From: an uncultured Bacteroidales bacterium
GTDB taxonomy: Bacteria; Bacteroidota; Bacteroidia; Bacteroidales; UBA932
Assembly: GCA_900545245.1 (NCBI GenBank)
Contig: UQYV01000006.1
Coordinates: 1-64,000 of the forward strand
Reading direction: 5' to 3'
DNA: 64,000 nt
Of the stretch, positions 1-8,073 are shown in pieces. The position numbers and the translations under genes are program-made. The notes below the pieces were generated by a model. It had not been told where the DNA came from. It was given only the letters and a program-made list of their open reading frames with translations, and made no database searches. Position 1 is the stretch's first letter. Each line of letters begins with the position of its first letter.

Positions 1-2
1 GC

Positions 3-341
3 ACATTCTTCCGCATCACGATTCCTTGCCATGAAGCAGCCGGCAATATAATAGCTGACATAGCCCATAAAGACGCTTCCGTAAAGGCTTCAAGGCGAGG
101 TGCACGCAAAAGTGGACTACAAAGTACACCAGAAAGTGGACTACAAAGTACACTAGAAAGTACACTAAAAATTATAGAACAGATACAAAACAATCCACAA
201 ATCACAATGACGGAGATTGCCAATGTTACGGGTTATTCTCGAAGTTGGGTAGCGAAAACTATAAAACGACTTCAAGAACAGAACATTATTAAGCATATTG
301 GTTCTAACAAGAACGGCTATTGGGAAATCATAACCAAGTAG
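3..341 (+). CDS. AlbA_2/RecG-like ATP-binding regulator, C-terminal fragment
   Basis: This is the 3' end of a gene that starts before the window; frame 3 is open from the edge to TAG at 339-341. The first residues (TFFRITIP) match the end of the GHKL-like ATP-binding domain found at the C-terminus of AlbA_2 (divergent AAA_4) regulators. A short linker follows with the repeated hexapeptide SGLQST, then a winged-helix module (MTEIANVTGYSRSWVAKTIK, then LQEQNIIKHIG). This layout is usual for Bacteroidota AlbA_2 proteins, which are often called RecG-like or putative transcriptional regulators; their target is generally unknown. The family call is from memory of the architecture because the N-terminal domain is not in view. 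Confidence 0.7.
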   Translation, partial: TFFRITIPCHEAAGNIIADIAHKDASVKASRRGARKSGLQSTPESGLQSTLESTLKIIEQIQNNPQITMTEIANVTGYSRSWVAKTIKRLQEQNIIKHIGSNKNGYWEIITK

Positions 342-380
342 ACAATAGGAAAAACAGATAGTGTAAGCATCCGACAAAGT

Positions 381-442
381 GTTTTTTATAAAAAACAAAA
401 ATACCCGCAAAATGTTTTTTTTGTAAAAAAACACTTGCGGGT
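381..442 (-). terminator. Terminator of the minus-strand lipoprotein operon
   Basis: ACCCGCAA at 403-410 pairs with TTGCGGGT at 435-442 around a T/A-rich loop. Read on the minus strand the stem is followed by a T-rich run and by a second perfect palindrome, GTTTTTTATAAAAAAC (381-396). It lies downstream of the last minus-strand reading frame. It may also stop the plus-strand gene ending at 341. Confidence 0.6.
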
Positions 443-456
443 TGACTCGAAACTTT
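427..456. repeat. 30-bp direct repeat, copy 1
   Basis: The segment with core GGGTTGACTCGAAACTTT recurs almost unchanged at 9825-9855. Both copies include the distal arm of a minus-strand terminator and the bases just upstream of it, so this is most simply a duplicated 3' end of a transcription unit. Confidence 0.7.
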
Positions 457-464
457 GGTATGTT

Positions 465-585
465 TTAAAAGCGAACGAACTTGAAACTCAAGCAGTCGTC
501 ATTCAACTGCTGCCCGTTCGGTTCGTTGTGAGGAAAATTGGCCTCATGCGCGCCGAGTTTCTCTTCTTTTCTGGCAACTTGCAAT
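465..585 (-). pseudogene. Internally deleted remnant of a small lipoprotein gene
   Basis: Read on the minus strand the segment encodes KEEKLGAHEANF joined directly to PHNEPNGQQLNDDCLSFKF and a stop at 465-467. The first block matches residues just after the lipobox of the lipoprotein gene at 2143-2762 and the second matches the extreme C-terminus of that gene. About 170 codons between them are missing, as is the signal peptide. The nucleotide match in the C-terminal part is high, so the duplication looks recent. It cannot encode an exported protein. Confidence 0.8.
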
Positions 586-594
586 AAAATAAAA

Positions 595-1326
595 CTATTG
601 AATGAGTTCGGACACGAAAGAACCATTTTCAAGATGAATCTTGTTTATAACGGTCTCTCCATCAACTACAAATGGAACAGCTATCACAAGGTCAAAAGTA
701 CCGGAAAAAGAATCACCGTGAATAACATCACGCTCATAATGTGACAATGTCACACTTCCCGACAAGACGTCAGGTTGTTGTGTAGAGCTCGATGCCTGAC
801 CTGATTCAAACATATAATCTCCCCTGTCGTCATTTTCAATTTTATTAAGCGCATCTTCCGGAACCATAGCAAATAATGAATGCTCTATACTTATCGTACA
901 ATCATCACCTCCGACTTCAAATGTTGCCCCGTTTTTATATTTCGACAACTTCTGTGATGCATATATACGAATAGCAAAATCCCACGGCAAACAATTCATA
1001 AGCATCTTGCTCTTAACTACGGATGACGGTAGATAACTATAAGTCGGTCCGAAAAACTTCTGAGAAAAATTCTTGTCGTGATAACACAATAACAGTTCCT
1101 TTTTCTTTCCGTCCCCAAAACTCGGATTGGTAGGGTCACCAGTATATATATGATTAAAAACAAAAGAGGAACCATCATAATATTTGACATTATAAGATAG
1201 CGGGCATCCATCAACGGAAAATTCAATTTTAAATGAGTGAGATTTTGCCTTTGTACAAGATGTCATATAGACGCAAACTGTCATCGCCAATATAAGGCCG
1301 ATTAAATTGCAAACAAATCTTTTCAT
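595..1326 (-). CDS. Lipoprotein of unknown function, 243 aa
   Basis: The product starts MKRFVCNLIG and has a hydrophobic signal segment ending in a lipobox (MTSC, Cys about residue 24), so it should be a lipidated envelope protein. The mature part is rich in beta-type sequence. Near the end, SGSVTLSHYERDVIHGDSFS followed by GTFDLVI resembles the closing strands of small Bacteroidota beta-sandwich lipoproteins. It is the last intact gene of the minus-strand operon, 32 bp after the gene ending at 1359. No family was recognised with confidence. Confidence 0.75.
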   Translation of the reverse strand: MKRFVCNLIGLILAMTVCVYMTSCTKAKSHSFKIEFSVDGCPLSYNVKYYDGSSFVFNHIYTGDPTNPSFGDGKKKELLLCYHDKNFSQKFFGPTYSYLPSSVVKSKMLMNCLPWDFAIRIYASQKLSKYKNGATFEVGGDDCTISIEHSLFAMVPEDALNKIENDDRGDYMFESGQASSSTQQPDVLSGSVTLSHYERDVIHGDSFSGTFDLVIAVPFVVDGETVINKIHLENGSFVSELIQ

Positions 1327-1358
1327 GGTTCAATATTTTAATGCGTAATGTTAGATAC

Positions 1359-2012
1359 TCAGCTAACTTTTCTGTATGTGTAAGATACCGGGAATTTAGC
1401 ATATTTTCCGGAAGCAAAGTCATAGTACCAGGCATTCACAATAAAGCTCAACTCATCGTCACCAAACCTGACATAATCATAAAACCGTGCATCCGCGACA
1501 TCCACTCCTGTTTTTCCGCTCTCAACGGGCAAATCAGAGGCAAACTGTCCGGACTGGCCAGTATATGAACCATAACACAGCTCGCCAGAAGGCAGAATAT
1601 AATAATACAGCGAAAAATTTGCCGTGCCGCCATGCCCATCCTCATTGGCAAAAGAATATTTCTTTGAGGAGGCATCGTAGTCAAGATACTGGACAGGTAT
1701 CTCCATCCTGAAATATTTTTTCAGATTATACTCCTGCACCCTTTCGATGCGAACGATATAAGTCAGCGCCGGAACTGCGGACGGGAGTTTGCTAAACTCA
1801 TGAATCAGTTCTTGACGCGACTCTCCATCCCCGTCAAGATCCATCGCTGCTCCATCCACACGATATACGCTTTCAAGGATGTACGCTCCACAGATATCAT
1901 CACAAACTTCGTTGATAACTGCCTTGTCGTCAGTCTCTTTGTGCTGGCAAGAACAAAAAGCCGCCATCACAAAAAGCATCTGAAATAGAATAAATGTCTT
2001 TTTCATTTGCAT
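1359..2012 (-). CDS. Lipocalin-like small lipoprotein, 217 aa
   Basis: The start may be ATG at 2012 or, more likely, MKKTFILF at 2006. The signal peptide ends in a lipobox (FCSC). The mature region opens with GAYILESVYRVDG then MDLDGDGESRQELIHEF. This DxDGDG loop followed by a short helix is common in lipocalin-like Bacteroidota lipoproteins and may bind a cation (inference). The lipoprotein at 2143-2762 aligns here (GEYRLESIHWAG, VDLGNYTGG, DLLEDF), so the two are diverged paralogues. The start codon lies six bases after the stop of an upstream gene remnant, which suggests translational coupling in the ancestral operon. Confidence 0.75.
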   Translation of the reverse strand: MQMKKTFILFQMLFVMAAFCSCQHKETDDKAVINEVCDDICGAYILESVYRVDGAAMDLDGDGESRQELIHEFSKLPSAVPALTYIVRIERVQEYNLKKYFRMEIPVQYLDYDASSKKYSFANEDGHGGTANFSLYYYILPSGELCYGSYTGQSGQFASDLPVESGKTGVDVADARFYDYVRFGDDELSFIVNAWYYDFASGKYAKFPVSYTYRKVS

Positions 2013-2018
2013 TGCCGT

Positions 2019-2108
2019 TTAATATTTAAGAGGGAGAATTGTGCATGTAAAATAATCCCCGGTTGTATAAGATGCAACATTATACTTATTCGTTAACGAA
2101 TGTTTCAT
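2019..2108 (-). pseudogene. C-terminal remnant of a duplicated 554-aa lipoprotein gene
   Basis: On the minus strand the frame reads KYNVASYTTGDYFTC then TILPLKY and stop (2019-2021). The intact lipoprotein at 2878-4542 ends KYTVSSYTTGDCFTC then TILPCKY. Only about 25 codons of this second copy remain. A perfect 14-bp palindrome, ATTCGTTAACGAAT, lies at its truncated end (2088-2101). The remnant shows that the pair of large lipoprotein plus small lipoprotein was once tandemly duplicated. Confidence 0.8.
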
Positions 2109-2142
2109 TCTTGATAAATAAATGATTCAAAACTCAGCCTGT

Positions 2143-2762
2143 CTATCGAACGACAACGAACTTGAAACTCAAGTAGTCGTCATTCAACTGCTGTTCGTTC
2201 GGTTCGTTATGAGGAAAGATACAATGCATACGGAATTCAAAACTGCCGTCATCAAACGAGCTAACAACCGCACAGAACTCGTCTATCCCTGAAAGGAATA
2301 CATCATTCGGGTCATTGAACTTAGGGTTTATCCCATTGGACTGTACAAAGTAACATATTCAATAGGGGTTCTGAGAGGTAGTTTCATTTCACGAATCCGT
2401 GAGCAGTGCCATTTTCCATCAACAACGGAATAGTATGGCAATGGGACAGAAATATTAAGCCAAACCTGCCGAATTAATACATTGCCATAAGAAGACATCT
2501 CCGAGCCGGCTTTTACAATCGCGCCATAATCATCCTCGCAATACCCTGCCTTCTTCCGGAAATCTTCCAAAAGGTCCCATTTCCCGCCCGTATAGTTGCC
2601 CAAATCAACGCTCATACCAGCCCAATGAATGCTCTCCAACCGATACTCTCCATACAATTTTCTCGCATTGACCTCATGTGCGCCGAGCTTCTTTTCTTTT
2701 TTGCATCCCAAAACCGCAGCGATGGACAGGAGCCCCAAGAAACAATACAGAATTCTTTTCAT
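2143..2762 (-). pseudogene. Frameshifted lipocalin-like lipoprotein gene
   Basis: Translation from MKRILYCFLG (2762) gives a signal peptide with a lipobox (AAVLGC), then KKEKKLGAHEVNARKLYGEY, and ends early at LYSPMG near 2328. Adding one G in the GGG at that point extends the frame through INPKFNDPNDVFLSGIDEF to DYLSFKFVVVR and a stop at 2143-2145. The corrected protein would be about 205 aa, close to its paralogue at 1359-2012. The remnant at 465-585 carries the same C-terminus, which confirms the downstream frame. Either the gene is broken or the sequence has a one-base error. Confidence 0.75.
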
Positions 2763-2877
2763 ATACAACTGTTTATTTCCCACAAATCTATACAATTAAA
2801 ATGAGTTATTGACAAGCATATTCAGGGAACTTACATTTTCTGCAAAACATAAGATCCCTGAGCAAAGCATACAATAA

Positions 2878-4542
2878 CTAATATTTACAAGGTAGTATCG
2901 TGCACGTGAAGCAATCGCCAGTGGTATAGGATGAAACAGTATATTTGCCTGTATCCGGATTGTAACCTTTAATGCATTTATCGCCATATAGAACATGAAA
3001 GAGTCCCATATCATCATCATTTTCGTGCCTCCTAATTGTGACATTGGTAGATGTAATTTTGTCTTGTGCACCTGTCCAGCCGAGTTTTAACTTTGCTGTA
3101 ACATTTTCGGACAAACCGGCTTCCGTCCCTATTTTGACATATTCCGAATCAGCCCTTCTTGCATCTATGGGCTGTGTCAGATACTTTATATTCCCAGAAT
3201 CTTCTTCAAAAACCAAAACTGTGTAGCCAGAATTGACAAGAAGATCCCATGTCGGGAATGCTAGAGCATTATCAGGATAATACCATTTTGGGGACAGGGT
3301 TGTCTCATCTCGTTTTGACAGTTTGTATTGCCATGTGACATACCATTTAATCATCGTCGAGCCCCATGTCTCCTTTGATATTGAATTCGGTTTTATCGTG
3401 AACAAATCCTTGGCACGCACGCTATAATACGACTTGCTGAAAAGAGTCGGCACCCCCTTATTGTTCCCTGTGTACACCTCAATACAGATTTCCAATGCTC
3501 CATCTGCCCACAAATGCGAGTAAATCTGGTCAACAGTAGGCTCCGGACGCTTACCACCATTGTCATCCGTATCAAATACATCCTCGAATTTTCTGTCAGA
3601 AGATTCGTCAAAAAGACTATTAAAGGCGCGGGGATTGATTTTAAAGCGCAACATCCGCGGCTTTACATTACTTTTCAGTTTTCCAATTGAGGAATTGGAG
3701 GTCATTCCATAATAAATATAGTCATTCTGGCAAGCATAGGAATTAGTTTTGAAATAATCGTATGCCCGGATGATGTCAAGGTTTATAGTGTCTAAAACAG
3801 CCGATGACAATTCATCGGAGCTGTCTTCTTCATCCTGTCCCGCAATCCACCCAAAGGAATACTTCCCAGTGTATCTTATGTCTTTTGTCACGGGTTCATT
3901 TTTTGAACCGTCGAAAGCGTCGTCAATGAAATGAAAGGTCTGCTCACCGCTCTTTGTCTTTGCCCCTGCAGATATTCGTTCATTGGATTTGACGACAAAC
4001 ACAGCTCCACCAGGAATTGAGCCTTCTTCAAGTTCACCGCAATCATATCCGTTTACAAACAGTTCCAAGCGACTGCCGTTCAGGCGCTTATATGTAACTG
4101 CCGCCCTCCCATCAGAGGTGTTCCAATTCTCGGCACAAAAACCCTGTGGGTCAAGCCATGTCATGTCCGGCACCAATATGGTCAAGGTCGGGACAGCATT
4201 CTCAATTTCAATTACATCGCCCCCAAGATACTGGCAGATTACATCGCGGAAACTACGGCTACCATCAACCCGAGAATTCTTGACGAAAGGATAGAATACA
4301 TCATAATCGTTGTCCACCTGTTTCAGAGCCTCTTTCTTAATAAACTCGCGTATAGGTTGTTCTGAGCAAATAGCCTTTGATAGGGCTACAGAAAAATTAC
4401 GTAGTGCGGTGTCTTCATCAATGACATTCACGAGCCTTGCCTCTTCCGGCATAACGTCCTGCTCTTTCATGCATGATATAGACAGTAGTGCGCAAAGGAT
4501 TGAAAACAAGATAATTTTGTGTTTCATGATAATCATTCTCAT
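2878..4542 (-). CDS. Large lipoprotein of unknown function, 554 aa
   Basis: ATG at 4542 overlaps the upstream gene's stop by four bases (ATGA), so translation is probably coupled; MKHKIILF at 4527 is the alternative start. The signal peptide ends in a lipobox (LLSISC). The middle carries acidic, Ser/Asp-rich stretches such as EEDSSDELSS, and the C-terminal third is beta-rich, ending YTTGDCFTCTILPCKY. A degraded copy of this end is found at 2019-2108. No catalytic motif or known domain was recognised. Within the operon it is one of several lipoproteins that probably share a surface function. Confidence 0.75.
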   Translation of the reverse strand: MRMIIMKHKIILFSILCALLSISCMKEQDVMPEEARLVNVIDEDTALRNFSVALSKAICSEQPIREFIKKEALKQVDNDYDVFYPFVKNSRVDGSRSFRDVICQYLGGDVIEIENAVPTLTILVPDMTWLDPQGFCAENWNTSDGRAAVTYKRLNGSRLELFVNGYDCGELEEGSIPGGAVFVVKSNERISAGAKTKSGEQTFHFIDDAFDGSKNEPVTKDIRYTGKYSFGWIAGQDEEDSSDELSSAVLDTINLDIIRAYDYFKTNSYACQNDYIYYGMTSNSSIGKLKSNVKPRMLRFKINPRAFNSLFDESSDRKFEDVFDTDDNGGKRPEPTVDQIYSHLWADGALEICIEVYTGNNKGVPTLFSKSYYSVRAKDLFTIKPNSISKETWGSTMIKWYVTWQYKLSKRDETTLSPKWYYPDNALAFPTWDLLVNSGYTVLVFEEDSGNIKYLTQPIDARRADSEYVKIGTEAGLSENVTAKLKLGWTGAQDKITSTNVTIRRHENDDDMGLFHVLYGDKCIKGYNPDTGKYTVSSYTTGDCFTCTILPCKY

Positions 4543-5012
4543 TCAGAATCAGTCAAATCATCGTTTCCGATGTCATAGATCCATTTAATTTGTCCTGTAG
4601 AAAAGTTAACATTGTCTAATATGACATATTTCCGCCAGCTACTCTCCTTGAAGAAGTTATGTTCGCCAGGCTTGTCCTTGTCAGAAGAATAATCGAAGGT
4701 ACGCAGTAAAGTTCCGTCTTCATCATATATGCGAACGATTCTGAACCCATCCATATTCTTTATCAAATCCTCGAACTTAGGCATTCTGTTCCAAGTGAAA
4801 TATGAGATATTATTTGGACCTATTCTTACTGAATCTCCGGGAGCTACAACCTCTATTTCTGAAGATTCCAAGCTACGGATTTGAGCATAAGAGATTCCGA
4901 TGACCCGTTCAGTTGTATTTTTCAAATACCAATCCCTCCCATTTTCGTATAACGTAGGATCGCACATTAGGAAAATCATTGTTGATAACAATAGTGGAAA
5001 AAGGTGTTTCAT
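4539..5012 (-). CDS. Small lipoprotein of unknown function, 157 aa
   Basis: The product begins MKHLFPLLLSTMIFLMCDPT, a short signal peptide with a plausible lipobox (FLMC). The rest is a compact beta-rich domain, with GDSVRIGPNNISYFTW, then FRIVRIYDEDGTLLRTF, then a tail describing a strand-rich end. It overlaps by four bases both the metalloprotease-like gene upstream (5009) and the 554-aa lipoprotein gene downstream (4542), so the three genes are tightly coupled. No known family was recognised. Confidence 0.75.
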   Translation of the reverse strand: MKHLFPLLLSTMIFLMCDPTLYENGRDWYLKNTTERVIGISYAQIRSLESSEIEVVAPGDSVRIGPNNISYFTWNRMPKFEDLIKNMDGFRIVRIYDEDGTLLRTFDYSSDKDKPGEHNFFKESSWRKYVILDNVNFSTGQIKWIYDIGNDDLTDSE

Positions 5013-6826
5013 TTCAGACTAAAGTTAATTTGTGAGTTTCTGGTAACTACGAACGGGGCATTTATCGTCACCGAATTTCCAATAAGAGTCAATGTCGCGT
5101 TACCCGTGACCGTCACATTCGTTACCTCAATATTCGAGCCATCCACTGTGGTAGACGTCGCAATAGTTTGATCCCTTATAACATCATTATTGGCGGGCTT
5201 TTCTACAGTAGGAGTTATCTCATTTGCTATGAAAATCGCTTCTATTTCGTTTGCTTTGGACGGACACTTTGCATACAATTTCTCGACAAGTGAGTCATAA
5301 GTCGTTACTTCAGGACGCAGACAGTCGAATATCTGCTGTGGTGTCATTATTCCATTTTTAATCAATTTCCAAAAAACAGAAGTCTTTATCCAGTCATCCA
5401 CATCATCTTGCGGACATTTGTCTCCCATTACAAGCCCATATTTCCTGTACTGTAAATAATAACCCATTGTATATCCCCACATTTCCCCAATACCGCAGAG
5501 TTCATGGTTGAATCCTGTGCCGTCACCATAACAACCATAGGTAATTATATAACTGATATAATCCGCCCAATATTCGCTTCCCACCTGACTGAAATGGCTG
5601 GAATGTGACATCTCATGATTCACTGTTTCATATAGACCATTATATGTTGAAGAACTGTTTGTGTCAATCGTAATATCCGGCATCAGGAAAGAAAGTAATT
5701 GGAGCAAATAATTCGGGATTAATGTCACAGTAGCTCCTATGGCTTCTCCAATGTCACTACCTGTACGAAATGTTATAAAATGATCAATCCTGCGCAACAT
5801 AGGTGCTGAAGATGCTCCACAATCACGGAATCTCCATATCTTCAGGTTTTCAGGAGGAGGAAGGAGCCCCAACGATTCGCATGAATCATAGTATTCATAC
5901 GCAGCATTGTTGATTGCGGCAAATGGCCACGCTTCATTATTCTTGTCTATATTCAACGAATAGCCGCCTTTTTCATGCTTGCCCATCTTATGACTGGCGG
6001 CGGCAAGAGGTCCCCACTTTCCCCACAAGCTGAATCCGCGACTATTCTTAAAATGTATTGAATAGTATGGTTTTATCGCGAACTTTTTGTCGGTTATAGT
6101 ATAGTGGCCATTTTCGTCAGTATAGGTTGAAGACCATTTTATGAGTGTATGGCATCTAATCCTAACGCCTTTTACAGGGACATAGACATTAAGGTAATCG
6201 TCTAGTACTTTGATTGTTCCACTCGGGTATGCCGCAGCTCTTGTGAGAGGTTCTATGGAATACCCCATTTTTTCAAATGCAGCCTCCTCCACAAAAATCG
6301 AAGTTCCGGCTTTTGTGGAAACAATCTGCTCATTATCTTCAGGGATGTAGCACTCTTCTATAATTTCGTGTCTTATACCCTCAGGAAAAACGAAATCCGG
6401 TTTGACTGTAGTATAAAGCCACGAAAAATCACCTTCCTCTCGTGTCGGATCGACATAAACTTCACCTTCATCAAGTTCTATATCCAACGGCGAATCAAAC
6501 AACTCCAGCTCATAATTATCCACCAGAGAGTTCAACTGGAGACTGTCTGCCGGCAAAAAACGAACATACAAGTCGGTAGGTTCCAAGGTCCTTTGCTGTC
6601 CATTTTCGTCATAGACTGCCTGCATAACATCGATAGCATAGGGATTTGGCAGGACGATATATTCATTCTGTTCTATATCGCCGCCGGAACGGGTTATCAC
6701 CTTTTCATTTTCAGCCGCAGGTTCCATTTTTTCTTGCAACAGTTCCTCTTCCAATGCGTTGTTGCAAGAATAGAATGTGAGCGACAGAATCAATCCTCCA
6801 AATAAAACTTTGCACGCTTTAAACAT
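5009..6826 (-). CDS. Metalloprotease-like lipoprotein with HExxH motif, 605 aa
   Basis: The protein has a lipoprotein signal (FYSC, Cys21), an acidic N-terminal region, and a carboxypeptidase-regulatory-like beta-sandwich around residues 200-260 (VPVKGVRIRC, then YTDENGHYTI). The zinc-protease signature is NHEMSHSSHFSQVGSEYW, with HExxH at 404-408, a further His at 411 and Glu418 as a possible third ligand. The last 50 residues (IEVTNVTVTGNATLTLIGNS) look like short right-handed beta-repeat strands. It probably acts at the cell surface; the substrate is unknown. It follows the S74 protein gene by 7 bp and overlaps the next gene by four bases. Confidence 0.75.
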   Translation of the reverse strand: MFKACKVLFGGLILSLTFYSCNNALEEELLQEKMEPAAENEKVITRSGGDIEQNEYIVLPNPYAIDVMQAVYDENGQQRTLEPTDLYVRFLPADSLQLNSLVDNYELELFDSPLDIELDEGEVYVDPTREEGDFSWLYTTVKPDFVFPEGIRHEIIEECYIPEDNEQIVSTKAGTSIFVEEAAFEKMGYSIEPLTRAAAYPSGTIKVLDDYLNVYVPVKGVRIRCHTLIKWSSTYTDENGHYTITDKKFAIKPYYSIHFKNSRGFSLWGKWGPLAAASHKMGKHEKGGYSLNIDKNNEAWPFAAINNAAYEYYDSCESLGLLPPPENLKIWRFRDCGASSAPMLRRIDHFITFRTGSDIGEAIGATVTLIPNYLLQLLSFLMPDITIDTNSSSTYNGLYETVNHEMSHSSHFSQVGSEYWADYISYIITYGCYGDGTGFNHELCGIGEMWGYTMGYYLQYRKYGLVMGDKCPQDDVDDWIKTSVFWKLIKNGIMTPQQIFDCLRPEVTTYDSLVEKLYAKCPSKANEIEAIFIANEITPTVEKPANNDVIRDQTIATSTTVDGSNIEVTNVTVTGNATLTLIGNSVTINAPFVVTRNSQINFSLK

Positions 6827-6833
6827 GACAAAA

Positions 6834-7457
6834 TCATTTTATGTCAGACTTCAATGCATCCACCTCTTCCTGAAGTGATTTCACAGCATCAATCAGAACC
6901 GGTATCAACGAGATGTAGTCAACAAGCTTCCGTCCCTCATCATCAGTAAATACAAGATTAGGTAATACGGTTTCAAGTTCTTGCGCCAAAAGACCAAATT
7001 CAACATTGTCTCCGGTAAATTCGTTATTGGCAGCGACCCTCGCCTGATTCCCCACGAAGTTGTACGAAACAGGGCGAAGCCTCTTTATTATGTCCATACC
7101 CTTACCGAGATTTCTGATGCCGGTTTTTGCCCTTGCATCCGAATAATTCAGAACCTGCTGAACCTGAATCTTGTTGAATGTGCCCGACTGTGAGTTATAG
7201 AATACAACTTGGTCGTTGTGTCCAGCCATACGAGGTGCACCTGAAGTAGTACAATCTATCTGAAAAAATCGCCCGTTACCTGCCGTAAAATACATACCTG
7301 TTGTCATTGCTGAAATGGTATAGTATCTATATGGTTCAACAGTACCGAGGGTAAGTTTGTTTGATTCATAACGAATCTGCGCCGAGGCATTGGATATTGA
7401 AATTAACAGGAATGACGCAATTACGGCCATTGACAGAATGAAAATCTTGTTTTTCAT
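6834..7457 (-). CDS. Secreted mini-protein with S74 intramolecular chaperone domain
   Basis: A 207-aa protein with a cleavable signal peptide (ending SNASAQ). The C-terminal half is a Peptidase_S74 domain: SDARAKTGIRNLGKGMDIIK at 106-125, LRPVSYNF, EFGLLAQELETVLPNLV and KLVDYISLIPVLIDAVKSLQ, ending in a short coiled coil. The family is known from phage tail spikes, where it trimerises the passenger and cleaves itself off through a Ser-Lys pair; Ser106 and Lys111 fit the SDxRxK signature. The passenger here is only about 80 residues of beta-rich sequence. It sits second in the lipoprotein operon, so it may form or assemble a small surface trimer (inference). Confidence 0.85.
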   Translation of the reverse strand: MKNKIFILSMAVIASFLLISISNASAQIRYESNKLTLGTVEPYRYYTISAMTTGMYFTAGNGRFFQIDCTTSGAPRMAGHNDQVVFYNSQSGTFNKIQVQQVLNYSDARAKTGIRNLGKGMDIIKRLRPVSYNFVGNQARVAANNEFTGDNVEFGLLAQELETVLPNLVFTDDEGRKLVDYISLIPVLIDAVKSLQEEVDALKSDIK

Positions 7458-7478
7458 AATAAATGTTTAATAGTGTTA

Positions 7479-7871
7479 TTATTCAACTGTAAAGGTTCCC
7501 TCGCCATAGAGGTAGGTGCCCCAAATGACGAGAGTATAGACGCCGCCTCGTGAAGGAACACGAAGAGACACTGATTCATACTCGAATCCTTCCGTAGATT
7601 CGGAAGAAACAACCTGTCCTCTGGAATCCACGACATAGACTGTCGCCGGACCGACTTCGAAAAGTTCAACAGATACGAGATTCATTGATTGGGAGTACAC
7701 GGCCGACACGTCTGGAAACGAATCCCTGTCCTTTTTCTTTGTTTTGTCAGTCTTGCGAATAATGACTTCTTTTGCAGAGGGCGTAGGTCCATCTGTAGAG
7801 ACGAGTTCCACACCATTTGCCGTACCCAAAGTTAGGAGAGGCAACAGTAGAGATAAAAATACTTTCTTCAT
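7479..7871 (-). CDS. Small secreted DUF3244-like protein, 130 aa
   Basis: The product has an N-terminal signal peptide (MKKVFLSLLLPLLTLGTANG), a basic linker (KTDKTKKKDRDS), and one small beta-sandwich of about 75 residues with VSAVYSQSMNLVSVELFEV, ATVYVVDSRGQVV and GGVYTLVIWGT before GEGTFTVE. Length and layout fit the short DUF3244-type secreted proteins of Bacteroidales, which are often encoded next to TPR/HTH regulators. It is the first gene after the strong promoter at 7893-7925 and so heads the operon. The family call is tentative. Confidence 0.7.
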   Translation of the reverse strand: MKKVFLSLLLPLLTLGTANGVELVSTDGPTPSAKEVIIRKTDKTKKKDRDSFPDVSAVYSQSMNLVSVELFEVGPATVYVVDSRGQVVSSESTEGFEYESVSLRVPSRGGVYTLVIWGTYLYGEGTFTVE

Positions 7872-7892
7872 TTTTATTGTTAATTAATCTCG

Positions 7893-7925
7893 CAAAAGTA
7901 TTAAAGTACTCTGCTGTTTGCAAAA
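7893..7925 (-). promoter_or_regulatory. Consensus promoter and operator-like repeat of the lipoprotein operon
   Basis: On the minus strand TTTTG (7921-7925) is followed after 20 bp by TACTTTTG (7893-7900), an exact match to the Bacteroides -33/-7 pattern, 22 bp upstream of the DUF3244-like gene. Just upstream of the -33 box lies the inverted repeat TAAAGT-ttc-ACTTTA (7927-7941), a possible regulator site. The rest of 7942-8073 holds nothing recognisable. Confidence 0.75.
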
Positions 7926-8073
7926 CTAAAGTTTCACTTTATTTAACATCCAGAAGAACAATATATTACACACAAAAACCAATGTCGACAATCTTGTACT
8001 TACACAAAATTGCCGACAAATCCATGTTCATTATCAATAATTTACGAAAACCGATTTTTCAAGAAAATGAAAC

